Shown here one piece after another: positions 55,030-63,245 of a stretch of 64,000 bases of DNA. Each line of letters starts with the position of its first letter. The first letter of the stretch is position 1. The notes below the pieces were generated by a model. That model ran no database searches. It was given only the letters and a program-made list of their open reading frames with translations, and was not told where the DNA came from. The translations under genes were made by a program, and so were the position numbers. The DNA comes from CAYJAD01 sp964371195 (GTDB lineage: Bacteria > Desulfobacterota > Desulfovibrionia > Desulfovibrionales > Desulfovibrionaceae): contig CAYJLD010000002.1 of assembly GCA_964371195.1 (NCBI GenBank), forward strand, positions 1 to 64,000, in the 5' to 3' direction.

Positions 55030-55839
55030 TTAACCCACCTCAAGGCATAAGCCCACGGGGCAATGGTCTGAGCCATAAACATGGCTTTCAATCCATGCAT
55101 CCTTAATAGCTGGCCGCAATTCTTCAGAAACAAAAAAATAGTCAATACGCCATCCCACATTATTTTGGCGCGCACGAGCTTTATATGACCACCAAGAATA
55201 ATACCCTTCCACATCCCCATTATGTGCTCTAAAGGTGTCCACATATCCGGCCTTGGTAAAAGCATCAAGCCATGCTCTCTCTTCTGGTAAGTAACCTGTA
55301 TTGCATTCATTTTGCTTAGGTCTTGCTAGGTCAATGGGTTTATGCGCAATGTTGAAATCACCACACACAACTATGGGCTTTGTTTTTCTAAGTTCTTCTG
55401 CATAATTTAAAAATGCATCAAAAAAACCCATTTTGTAAGGAACGCGCTTAAACTTACCGGTAGGCTTGCCAAGTTCATTTAATTCAGGCGCGCCACCATT
55501 GGGAAAATATACATTAAAATAATGAAACCATTCAAATTCCATATGTACCAAGCGGCCTTCACCTTGGTAGGTACTATCTGGTAATTCCGCATGCATGGCT
55601 AAAGGAACTATGCGGCTAAATGCAGCCACGCCAGAATACCCCTTCTTGACCACCGATGAAGCAAAAATACTATTCCAACCATTTGGATTAACAAGTTCTT
55701 CTTTAAGTTGGTCTGGATGGGCCTTTGTTTCTTGTAAACCAATAATTTGTGCATCACTATCACCAAACCAAGACCAATCTGGTTTAGCTGATACAGCCCG
55801 CAACCCGTTGACATTCCATGAAAGCATTTTTATTTGCAT
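55030..55839 (-). CDS. xthA: Exodeoxyribonuclease III
   Basis: This AP endonuclease and 3'-5' exonuclease repairs abasic sites and blocked 3' ends. Motifs of the EEP phosphatase/nuclease fold are present: LSWNVNGLRA, LQETKAHPDQL (catalytic glutamate), CGDFNIAH, WRIDYFFVS and the closing GSDHCPVGL. It is 269 residues, the family's usual size. AAGGAG lies five bases before the ATG. It is downstream of pyrG on the same strand, but a terminator separates them. Confidence 0.95.
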   Translation of the reverse strand: MQIKMLSWNVNGLRAVSAKPDWSWFGDSDAQIIGLQETKAHPDQLKEELVNPNGWNSIFASSVVKKGYSGVAAFSRIVPLAMHAELPDSTYQGEGRLVHMEFEWFHYFNVYFPNGGAPELNELGKPTGKFKRVPYKMGFFDAFLNYAEELRKTKPIVVCGDFNIAHKPIDLARPKQNECNTGYLPEERAWLDAFTKAGYVDTFRAHNGDVEGYYSWWSYKARARQNNVGWRIDYFFVSEELRPAIKDAWIESHVYGSDHCPVGLCLEVG

Positions 55840-55967
55840 GGGGTCTCCTTATCAAACACTAAGTTTTTCTATCGCCCCCAAGAAGGGCACATACCTAATA
55901 TGAACGCATTGATAAAGCTTGAACAAACAAAGTCACCTGTAGGTAACAAAACTATATTCCCCTTAAT

Positions 55968-56002
55968 ATATAAAAGGGAAAAGCCAAGAAAGCCTTCCCC
56001 TT
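55968..56002 (-). terminator. Intrinsic terminator after pyrG
   Basis: On the minus strand AAGGGGAAGGC pairs with GCTTTTCCCTT (11 bp, two G-U pairs) around a 7-base loop, then TTTTATATATT. It begins about 25 bases after the pyrG stop. Confidence 0.75.
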
Positions 56003-56027
56003 CAATATTTTACCATACAGGATGTAA

Positions 56028-57668
56028 CTAAGCTTGAAATTTCTTAGCCGCTTTTATGAATTCTCTAAATAGTGGATGTGCCTGCATGGGTGTTGACTTA
56101 AATTCTGGGTGGAATTGACAGCCCACAAACCATGGATGATCTGGCAATTCAACAATTTCTACCAAGCTTCCATCAGGTGATGTGCCGCTAAACACCATAC
56201 CCTTACTAGACAAAGTTTCTAGATAGTGGTTATTAAATTCATAGCGGTGACGATGGCGTTCTTGAATTAAATCTGCTCCATAAGCCGCATGAGCTTTGGT
56301 ATCTTTGTGCAATGCACAATCATATGAACCAAGACGCATGGTTCCGCCTTTATCACTATCAATACGGCGATGTTCCTTTTTACCTGTATTGGGATCAATC
56401 CACTCACTCATCCAGTAAATGACACTATTTTTACCCTCAGGATCAAATTCTTCTGAGTTAGCATCCTTAATATTTGCCATATGACGCGCAAATTCAATAA
56501 CAGCACATTGCATACCTAAGCAAATACCAAAGAAAGGAACTTTATTTTCACGGGCATATTTAATAGCAGCAATCTTCCCTTCAACCCCACGCTGACCAAA
56601 ACCACCAGGCACAAGAATTCCATCGCATCCTTCAAAGGCCTTGGCAGCATTTTTCGCATTAATATCTTCAGAGTTTACATAGCGAAAATTAACTCCAAGT
56701 CCATTGGCAATGCCACCATGACTCAAAGCCTCGTGTAAACTTTTATAGGCTTCTTTAAGTTCCACATATTTACCCACAATGGCAATGGTCACTTGCCCTG
56801 TAAAGCTTGCACAGTCTTTAACAAGCTTTTTCCATGGCGCTAAGTTGGCATTGCGAGCTGGTAAACGTAGCATAATGGCTACTTTTTGATCAAAACCTTC
56901 AGCATAGAATTTTAACGGAACTTCATAAATATTTTGCACATCTACAGAGGAAAATACTGCATCTTGTTCCACATTACAAAATAAAGCTACTTTGCGCTTA
57001 AGCTCATCGGCAATGGGTTTTTCACAGCGACAAAGAATAATATCAGGCTGAATACCAATAGATAATAATTCTTTAACACTATGTTGAGTAGGTTTAGTTT
57101 TGTGTTCTCCAGCCGAATGTAAATACGGTACAAGAGTCAAATGTATATTTAAACAGTTATTACGTCCTATATCTGATTTAAGTTGGCGTATTGCTTCAAA
57201 AAATGGAAGGCCTTCAATATCACCAACTGTACCACCTATTTCAATAATAGCCACATCTGGTGCATCATCACCTTCTGCAAGCAGGCGCACTGCACTTTTA
57301 ATTTCGTCAGTAATATGTGGAATAACCTGCACAGTGGCACCAAGGTAATCACCTCTACGTTCCTTTGCTATTACACGATTATAAATTGCTCCGGAGGTAG
57401 TATTATTTTTTCTGCTCATGGGCACGCCTAAGTAGCGTTCATAGTGCCCAAGATCAAGGTCAGTTTCGGCTCCGTCATCAGTCACATAAACTTCACCATG
57501 CTGAAATGGGTTCATGGTTCCTGGATCAACATTAATATATGGGTCAAGCTTTTGAATGGTAACAGAAAGGCCACGCGCCTTTAATAAAGCACCAAGGGAG
57601 GCTGCGGCTAGCCCCTTGCCTAAGGAAGAAAGAACACCACCAGTCACAAAGATAAATTTTGTTTTCAT
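56028..57668 (-). CDS. pyrG: CTP synthase
   Basis: CTP synthase turns UTP into CTP with ammonia from glutamine. The 546-residue chain has the synthase domain first (GGVLSSLGKGLAAASLG P-loop, DPYINVDPGTMNPFQHGEV-type segment, GHYERYLG) and the class I glutamine amidotransferase at the C-terminus, with Cys in GICLGMQ and the His/Glu pair in QFHPEF. The spacing and length are normal. It reads divergently from the PurQ-type gene, so two nucleotide-synthesis genes share the region between them. Confidence 0.97.
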   Translation of the reverse strand: MKTKFIFVTGGVLSSLGKGLAAASLGALLKARGLSVTIQKLDPYINVDPGTMNPFQHGEVYVTDDGAETDLDLGHYERYLGVPMSRKNNTTSGAIYNRVIAKERRGDYLGATVQVIPHITDEIKSAVRLLAEGDDAPDVAIIEIGGTVGDIEGLPFFEAIRQLKSDIGRNNCLNIHLTLVPYLHSAGEHKTKPTQHSVKELLSIGIQPDIILCRCEKPIADELKRKVALFCNVEQDAVFSSVDVQNIYEVPLKFYAEGFDQKVAIMLRLPARNANLAPWKKLVKDCASFTGQVTIAIVGKYVELKEAYKSLHEALSHGGIANGLGVNFRYVNSEDINAKNAAKAFEGCDGILVPGGFGQRGVEGKIAAIKYARENKVPFFGICLGMQCAVIEFARHMANIKDANSEEFDPEGKNSVIYWMSEWIDPNTGKKEHRRIDSDKGGTMRLGSYDCALHKDTKAHAAYGADLIQERHRHRYEFNNHYLETLSSKGMVFSGTSPDGSLVEIVELPDHPWFVGCQFHPEFKSTPMQAHPLFREFIKAAKKFQA

Positions 57669-57767
57669 ATCCTATAATTCCCGTCAATTATAAATGTTTA
57701 CAAAGTGTTAAGAAGTAAATGTGCATTACTTCTCTAGTATATACAGATTGCTTATAAAAAGCTAGCA

Positions 57768-57796
57768 TTGACCTTGACATAAAACATATTTATTAT
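57768..57796 (+). promoter_or_regulatory. Predicted promoter for the PurQ-type gene
   Basis: TTGACC (57768-57773), a 17-base spacer and TATTAT (57791-57796) place an RNA start near 57803, about 90 bases before the ATG. The leader shows no purine-riboswitch core that I can recognise. Confidence 0.6.
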
Positions 57797-57893
57797 GCGG
57801 CCATTCAATGGTACTGAAATTTAGGCATTTATCAGCCTTTGAAAAAATTTATACAATAAAATTATTACAATATCACTTGTAAAGGAGCTAAGC

Positions 57894-58700
57894 ATGGGTA
57901 GTGTAAATACACTAGTTATAACAGGTTACGGTACGAACTCTCATCTAGAAACTGCACATACAGCACGCTTAGCTGGTTCTGACAAGGCTGATATTGTTCA
58001 TTTTTCTGATATCGTTAATGCTAAAATACGCCTTAGTGACTATCATTTTTTAATTTTTCCTGGCGGATTTTTGGATGGTGACGACCTTGGAGCTGCCCAA
58101 GCTGCTAGTATGCGCTGGAAATACCTTGAAGATATTCACAAAACTCCATTACTTGAACATCTAAAAAACTTCATAGCTGAGGGAAAGCTCATTTTAGGTA
58201 TTTGCAATGGCTTCCAACTCATGGTTAAGCTTGGTCTATTGCCAAGCTTTGATGGTCAAAACTTTGTGCGTCACGTAACCCTTGGACATAACGACTCAGC
58301 TCGCTATGAAGACCGTTGGGTGAATATGCGAGTTAATCCGAATAGTGCTTGCGTTTTCACCAAGGGTCTTGAGTATATTACTTGTCCTGTACGTCATGGC
58401 GAGGGCAAAATTATTCCCACTAGTGAAGATTGCCTTAAACGTCTGCAAGATGAAGAATTAATTGCTCTGCAATACGTTGATGAAAACTTAAACATTACCC
58501 AAGATTATCCAGCTAACCCCAATGGCTCACCTCTAGGTATTGCTGGGATTTGTGACCCCAGTGGGCGCATGCTTGGACTTATGCCTCATCCTGAGGCCTT
58601 CCACCACGTTACTAATCATCCAGGCTGGACCAGAGGTGAAGTGTCACCTCCTGGAACATTACTCTTTGTAAATGCTGTTAAATACTTAAGAACATTATAA
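57894..58700 (+). CDS. purQ: PurQ-type phosphoribosylformylglycinamidine synthase glutaminase subunit
   Basis: The 268-residue class I glutamine amidotransferase matches the PurQ / FGAM synthase glutaminase family: LIFPGGFLDGDDLGAA, the nucleophile cysteine in GICNGFQLMV, RHGEGKI, and the His/Glu of the triad in LMPHPEAFHH. It supplies ammonia for FGAM synthesis. At 268 residues it is longer than typical stand-alone PurQ and lies between that form and the C-terminal domain of long PurL, which fits a variant type. The PurL/PurS partners are not in the window. The GGAG ribosome site is seven bases before the ATG. Confidence 0.88.
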   Translation: MGSVNTLVITGYGTNSHLETAHTARLAGSDKADIVHFSDIVNAKIRLSDYHFLIFPGGFLDGDDLGAAQAASMRWKYLEDIHKTPLLEHLKNFIAEGKLILGICNGFQLMVKLGLLPSFDGQNFVRHVTLGHNDSARYEDRWVNMRVNPNSACVFTKGLEYITCPVRHGEGKIIPTSEDCLKRLQDEELIALQYVDENLNITQDYPANPNGSPLGIAGICDPSGRMLGLMPHPEAFHHVTNHPGWTRGEVSPPGTLLFVNAVKYLRTL

Positions 58701-58750
58701 TTCTTGCCTTTTTATAACATAAAGCACGATTTTATGAGCTATTTTTTAAT

Positions 58751-58800
58751 GGGGGAGAAAAAAACCCTTTTGCTTGCGCTAAAAAGTTTTTTCCTTTCCC
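58751..58800. terminator. Imperfect hairpin between convergent genes
   Basis: GGGGGAGAAAAAAAC (58751-58765) can pair with GTTTTTTCCTTTCCC (58786-58800), with two G-T pairs and one mismatch. It lies 50 bases after purQ and before the end of the ABM-domain gene. A-rich rather than T-rich sequence follows it on the plus strand. Confidence 0.35.
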
Positions 58801-58875
58801 AAAACGACTAATTACTCGATCTGTTTGCCTTAAGCACAAAAGTATGTTTCTAAAATATATTAAAATATTTAAATT

Positions 58876-59226
58876 TTACTTTAAATATTCATTTGAATCC
58901 TTGGGAGCGTACTCTCTTTGTGTATTGGTATATTCACGCACTACAGAAGTTACTGTTATCTTATAGCTTTCAAAAAGCTCTGTCTTTCCTTGTAGTTGGC
59001 TCATTCTGTGTTCAACAGTATTACGCCAGCGACACAAGGCCTCTTCGCTCTCCCACACATTCATGGAGAGCACTTTGCTTTCATCCTGCAAACTTTGAAA
59101 ACGTTCCATCTTTACAAAACCATCAAAGCCTTCCAACATAGGCTTTAACATGGCAGCAAGTTCTAAGTATTTAGCTTTGCCCTGCTGAGATGGAATTACC
59201 TCAAATAATACTATATATTTACTCAT
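58876..59226 (-). CDS. Antibiotic biosynthesis monooxygenase (ABM) domain protein
   Basis: A 116-residue alpha+beta-barrel protein of the ABM/dimeric ferredoxin-like superfamily: an opening strand KYIVLFEVIP, the LKPMLEGFDGFVKMERFQSL segment, and VLSMNVWESEEALCRWRN, which is typical of this fold. Members range from heme-degrading enzymes to quinol monooxygenases, and many have no known function. Its start overlaps the ogt stop by four bases, so the two are translated together. The short C-terminal tail is charged. Confidence 0.84.
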   Translation of the reverse strand: MSKYIVLFEVIPSQQGKAKYLELAAMLKPMLEGFDGFVKMERFQSLQDESKVLSMNVWESEEALCRWRNTVEHRMSQLQGKTELFESYKITVTSVVREYTNTQREYAPKDSNEYLK

Positions 59227-59687
59227 TTATTTTTATTTTCCATATCAAGTAAAAACTTCTTCATCTCAAGGCCACCTGCGTAACCTACCAATTTTCCAGA
59301 ACTACCAATAACCCTATGACAAGGTACAATGATTGTAATTGGGTTTTTGTTATTAGCCAAACCTACGGCACGACTAGCCTTGCCATTACCAACTGCAAGA
59401 GCAATATCCTTATAAGTACGTGTTTCTCCGTAAGGAATAGTACAAAGAGCTTGCCACACCTTCTTTTGAAACTCTGTGCCATAAAACTTATATGATACAT
59501 CAAAAAACTTTCTTTTTCCTGCTATATACTCACAAAGTTGCGCATAAACATTATCAGTTAAAGGTGTTTTAGTTCCAAAATACTGTACAGTTTCATCATG
59601 AATTTTTTTAATAAAAACTATGTGCTCATGCTCATAGGCTATCTTAAAAAAACCCAAAGAGGTTTCATATATGGCAAAATTGTCCAT
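59223..59687 (-). CDS. ogt: Methylated-DNA-[protein]-cysteine S-methyltransferase
   Basis: A suicide repair enzyme that moves the methyl group from O6-methylguanine to its own cysteine. The 154-residue chain has a short N-terminal domain, the helix-turn-helix region (FQKKVWQALCTIPYGETRTY) and the acceptor motif PCHRVIGSSGKLVGYAGG. There is no AraC/Ada part, so it is the Ogt type. A GGA-type ribosome site precedes the ATG. It is upstream of and coupled to the ABM-domain gene. Confidence 0.95.
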   Translation of the reverse strand: MDNFAIYETSLGFFKIAYEHEHIVFIKKIHDETVQYFGTKTPLTDNVYAQLCEYIAGKRKFFDVSYKFYGTEFQKKVWQALCTIPYGETRTYKDIALAVGNGKASRAVGLANNKNPITIIVPCHRVIGSSGKLVGYAGGLEMKKFLLDMENKNK

Positions 59688-59892
59688 AATACATCCTTAA
59701 AAGAAATTTTAAAGCTCTTTCACAATTTTTTAGCATCATGCGGTAAATCATTAAATTGTTACTTTCAAATATGCAAGGGCTACATCTTAAAATTTCATAA
59801 AACACATAAAACGATTTATAATAATAAATATTTTACAATATGTTACTAAACTATTTTTTCAATACCATCAAAATCAACACAAAACAAAGCCC

Positions 59893-59921
59893 TTGACAAA
59901 GCAAGAAAAAAAGTCCATACA
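59893..59921 (+). promoter_or_regulatory. Possible promoter of a terminated leader RNA
   Basis: A consensus TTGACA (59893-59898) and a 17-base spacer lead to a weak -10-like CATACA (59916-59921). An RNA starting near 59928 would run about 68 bases into the terminator at 59959-59996. Confidence 0.35.
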
Positions 59922-59958
59922 CCGCTAATGCCGCAAGGACATTACATATATTTCTTAC

Positions 59959-59996
59959 AAAATGCTTTCTATGTTTTAACAAGAAAGCATTTTTTT
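59959..59996 (+). terminator. Strong intrinsic terminator just upstream of the Nif3-family gene
   Basis: A perfect 12-bp stem AAAATGCTTTCT/AGAAAGCATTTT with an 11-base loop ends in a run of seven T (overlapping the stem end). No plus-strand gene precedes it. It sits 17 bases before the ATG at 60013, so it either ends a small RNA or acts as an attenuator for the Nif3-family gene. Confidence 0.85.
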
Positions 59997-60012
59997 ATGC
60001 GGAGCACCCTAC

Positions 60013-60804
60013 ATGAAACTATATGAAATAATAGAAATTATTGAAAAAGTAGCACCACCACATTTAGCAGCTTCGTGGGATAATTGTGGCGTACAGGTAG
60101 CCTCATTAAAAGACGACATAACCTGCCTAGCGCTTTGCCTTGATCCAAGTCCTACTTCCATAAAACAAAGTATAGATTGCAATGCTGAGCTTATTTTGTC
60201 CCACCACCCTCTACTTATGCAGGGGCGCTTGCCAAGCACTCTTGACCACTACCATGAAGTTTTACGCTTATTATTTACCAATAATGTAGCTCTATATGCT
60301 GCCCATACCTCACTAGACATAAACCCTCAAGGCCCAGTGGGTTGGTTAGCTCAAGCTCTTGATTTACAAAATACAGAAGTAATCGAAGAAGTTGGATTAC
60401 TAGAAAATGACTGTAGAGCTGGTTATGGTTTAGTTGGCGATTTGAAAAAACAGATGAAATATGCTGAATTATTTGCCCTCTTGCAAGAATATATTGACCT
60501 TAGCACTGCCACCATTTGTGGTGAATTACCAAAAGAAATTAGACGTGTTGCATATTGCACTGGATCTGGTTCATCGTTTATGCAAAAAGCCTATGAGCGC
60601 GGTGCTGACATATATATTACCGGTGATGTTAAATATCACAGTGCATTAGAAAGCCCACTTTGTACTATAGATGTGGGTCATCATAGTTTAGAAGAAGAAA
60701 TGATGCATAAATTTAGCATCTTACTTGCAGAACTATTACCTAATATAAAGATACAATTTGTACCATCAGCATCGCCATTACGGCTTGCCAAGGTACAAAT
60801 TTAA
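60013..60804 (+). CDS. Nif3-family dinuclear-metal protein (YbgI-like)
   Basis: The family forms hexameric rings with a two-metal site and has been called GTP cyclohydrolase 1 type 2, though its true role is uncertain. The metal-binding pattern is clear: WDNCGVQV near residue 22, LSHHPLLM near 63, AAHTSLDINPQG near 95, and the C-terminal DVGHHSLEEEMMHK. At 263 residues it is the short form without the middle PII-like insert. GGAG lies 11 bases before the ATG. It is 34 bases ahead of the zinc-ribbon gene, and the order Nif3, zinc ribbon, RNase P RNA looks like a conserved run. Confidence 0.93.
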   Translation: MKLYEIIEIIEKVAPPHLAASWDNCGVQVASLKDDITCLALCLDPSPTSIKQSIDCNAELILSHHPLLMQGRLPSTLDHYHEVLRLLFTNNVALYAAHTSLDINPQGPVGWLAQALDLQNTEVIEEVGLLENDCRAGYGLVGDLKKQMKYAELFALLQEYIDLSTATICGELPKEIRRVAYCTGSGSSFMQKAYERGADIYITGDVKYHSALESPLCTIDVGHHSLEEEMMHKFSILLAELLPNIKIQFVPSASPLRLAKVQI

Positions 60805-60838
60805 TTATTTTTTACCATTAACAAATGAGGAGAATGTC

Positions 60839-61618
60839 ATGAGCTTGTATCTTAAACAAATTGAACAACTTGTTGCTTTGCAAAAGGTTGATGATGCCAT
60901 ACACGCTGTTAAAACTGAGTTAGAATTAGCCCCGTTAGAGTTAGAAGAATTGGAGGGTCGTTTTAACACTGCTGAAGAGCAAAGAAATAGAGTTCTTGAA
61001 AAAATTACTCATATAACTGAGCAACAAAAGCGTATAGGACTTGAAATTGACGATGATACTGTGCGTATTAAAAAAAGCAAAAACAAGCTTATGCAGGTTA
61101 ATAATCAGCGTGAATATCACGCAATGATGCGCGAAATGGACAATATGGAAAAACAAAACCGTAATCGCGAAGAGGAAAAAATTGTCCTAGTTGAAGAGCT
61201 AGAAAATCAAAATGAAGCTTTAAAAACTATTGATGGTGATTACTTAGCTCTTAAGGCTGAGCTTGAAGTTAAACGCGAAGGCTTACAAGAGCGTATGAAT
61301 GTAGCAGAAAAAAAGCTTAACGAATTACAATCAACTCGCTCTAATACCGGCTCTATTGTGCCACCAGCAGTTTTTCAGCGTTATGAATTCATACGTAGAC
61401 GCTTAGATCACCCTGTTATTGTACCAGTACATAATGGTATTTGTGCAGGTTGCCATATAGCCATTCCACCCCAAGAATTTATTGAATTACAACGCGGCCA
61501 GCAAATTTTAAGTTGCCCCAACTGTCAAAGGCTCATTTATTGGTGTGAACATTTTACCAATCCTGATGATGCATGTGAGCAAGAAAAGACTAAGGTAGTA
61601 GTTGTAAAAGAGGATTAA
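60839..61618 (+). CDS. C4-type zinc-ribbon coiled-coil protein (CdsZ/DUF164-like)
   Basis: A 259-residue cytoplasmic protein with a long antiparallel coiled coil (about 1-175) and a C-terminal zinc ribbon with cysteines in GICAGCHIAIPP and LSCPNCQRLIYWCEH. The ribbon type is that of zf-RING_7 proteins. The ATG at 60839 is fixed by GAGGAG eight bases upstream; a longer frame would begin inside the Nif3-family gene and add 27 unlikely residues. Family members are proposed to regulate RNA or transcription factors, but function is not settled. The stop is 12 bases before rnpB. Confidence 0.92.
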   Translation: MSLYLKQIEQLVALQKVDDAIHAVKTELELAPLELEELEGRFNTAEEQRNRVLEKITHITEQQKRIGLEIDDDTVRIKKSKNKLMQVNNQREYHAMMREMDNMEKQNRNREEEKIVLVEELENQNEALKTIDGDYLALKAELEVKREGLQERMNVAEKKLNELQSTRSNTGSIVPPAVFQRYEFIRRRLDHPVIVPVHNGICAGCHIAIPPQEFIELQRGQQILSCPNCQRLIYWCEHFTNPDDACEQEKTKVVVVKED

Positions 61619-61630
61619 TTTATAATATTT

Positions 61631-61982
61631 ACAAGAGTCGGATGGGTCGTCGCTGCGTAAATTTTACGGAGAGGAAAGTCCGGGCTCCACAGGGCACAAT
61701 GCTGGGTAACACCCAGGAGGGGCGACCCTCGGCAAGCGCAACAGAAAGTAAACCGCCATTATGGTAAGGGTGAAACGGTAGGGTAAGAGCCTACCAGTTA
61801 TCGTGGCGACACGGTAAGCTGGGCAAGCCCCATTGGGAGCAAGGCCAAATAGGAAAGGTGATCTGCCCGGTCAAACCTTTCGGGTAGGCTGCTTGAGGGT
61901 ATGAGTAATCATACTTCTAGACTAATGACGACCTCTTAACTTTTAGTTAATGACAGAACCCGGCTTATAGTCCGGCTCTTGT
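61631..61982 (+). ncRNA. rnpB: RNase P RNA (bacterial type A)
   Basis: The catalytic RNA of RNase P trims tRNA 5' ends. The P1 helix closes the molecule: ACAAGAGTCGG (61631-61641) pairs with CCGGCTCTTGT at the 3' end. Universal core segments are visible: GAGGAAAGTCCGGGCTCC at about 61671-61688, ACAGAAAGTAAACCGCC near 61741-61757, the GGTAAGGGTGAAACGGT stem region, and the 3' core around GACAGAACCCGGCTTA. The length, about 350 bases, is normal. No protein frame competes with it. Confidence 0.97.
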
Positions 61983-62023
61983 AACGAAATATATTAACTT
62001 CAACTTAGTAAACTTAAATAGCT

Positions 62024-63217
62024 ATGATAGGCAAAAAAATTACTACTTGGGCCATAATTCTTGCAGCAGGACAAGGCTTAAGACTTTCTAGTCAAACGCA
62101 AGGTATTCCTAAACAGTTTTTAAGCTATAACAATCTCCCCCTATACTATCATTGCGCTAGAACATTCAGTCATAATGCGCGCATTCAAGGCATTATATTT
62201 GTACTGCCTAAAGAATATTTGGCAGAAGAAAAAAGTCGCCTTCATGAATTAGAAAAACAAAATTCTCTTGGATTACCATGGCTTTGTGTCGCTGGTGGCA
62301 AAAGACGTCAAGATTCGGTTTATGAGGGTCTATTAGCTCTTCCCCCCCACTGTAGCCATGTGCTCATTCATGATTCAGCCCGCCCATTTATGACTGCAAA
62401 ATTAGTAGAAAATATTTGCACAGCACTTGAAGCCGGACATGCAGGAGTTATACCTGGACTAAAACTAATTGATACCATTAAGCAGGTAGAAAATAATATT
62501 ATTACAAAAACATTAGACCGCAGTAAACTTTTTGCAGTACAAACCCCACAAGGTTTTCAACAAAATATTCTACTAGATGCACATAATAAAGCTAGAGAGG
62601 AAGATTTAGATGTAACTGATGACGCATCCTTGCTTGAACATTGTAATCATTCAGTATTTATGATAGAAGGCGAAAGTAAGAATATAAAAATTACCGAGGC
62701 TGAGCATATGCATTTATTAAATGATAACATTGCAACGCGCCCTTGTAGTGGTTTTGGCTACGATGTACATCGCTTTGGTCAAGGTCGTCCCCTAAAGCTT
62801 GGGGGAGTTCTTATGCATGGGGGTATGGAAGTTATGGCTCATTCTGACGGTGACGTGGTTTTACACGCCATCATGGATGCCATACTTGGATTAGCAGGAC
62901 TTGGAGACATTGGACTACATTTTCCCGATAGTGATGTAGAATTTGATAATATAGACTCAGCCATATTATTACACAATGTCTTACAATTAATTATTGAAAA
63001 ACGTATCAAAATAACTAATATTGATGTGACAATTATTACCCAAAAACCTAAGATTGGTCCTCAGCGCACTGCCATTGTAAAAAACATAGCGCACCTTCTA
63101 AATCTACCCCATGAGCGCGTTAATGTGAAGGCTACCACCGAAGAGGGTCTTGGGTTTACTGGAAGCGGTCAAGGTATTAAGGCCATTGCACTAGTTAATG
63201 CATTGGCAAGTGAATAA
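62024..63217 (+). CDS. ispDF: Bifunctional IspD/IspF enzyme of the MEP isoprenoid pathway
   Basis: Two MEP-pathway enzymes are fused in 397 residues. The IspD part (about 1-235) makes CDP-methylerythritol: ILAAGQGLRL, PKQFLSY, GGKRRQDSVYEGL and HDSARPF mark the nucleotide site. The IspF part (about 240-397) cyclises CDP-ME 2-phosphate: the metal site is in GYDVHRF and HSDGDVVLHA, with the GLGDIGLHFPDSD and TTEEGLGFTGSGQGI segments. The intermediate IspE is not fused. The gene follows rnpB by about 40 bases and precedes the acyl-CoA ligase gene by 28 bases. Confidence 0.96.
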   Translation: MIGKKITTWAIILAAGQGLRLSSQTQGIPKQFLSYNNLPLYYHCARTFSHNARIQGIIFVLPKEYLAEEKSRLHELEKQNSLGLPWLCVAGGKRRQDSVYEGLLALPPHCSHVLIHDSARPFMTAKLVENICTALEAGHAGVIPGLKLIDTIKQVENNIITKTLDRSKLFAVQTPQGFQQNILLDAHNKAREEDLDVTDDASLLEHCNHSVFMIEGESKNIKITEAEHMHLLNDNIATRPCSGFGYDVHRFGQGRPLKLGGVLMHGGMEVMAHSDGDVVLHAIMDAILGLAGLGDIGLHFPDSDVEFDNIDSAILLHNVLQLIIEKRIKITNIDVTIITQKPKIGPQRTAIVKNIAHLLNLPHERVNVKATTEEGLGFTGSGQGIKAIALVNALASE

Positions 63218-63245
63218 TCATTAAATCATATTATTAGAGCTAATT

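Noticed and set aside
57669..57893. Purine riboswitch ahead of the PurQ-type gene
   Set aside because: No purine-aptamer core pairing or loop motifs are visible in the leader.
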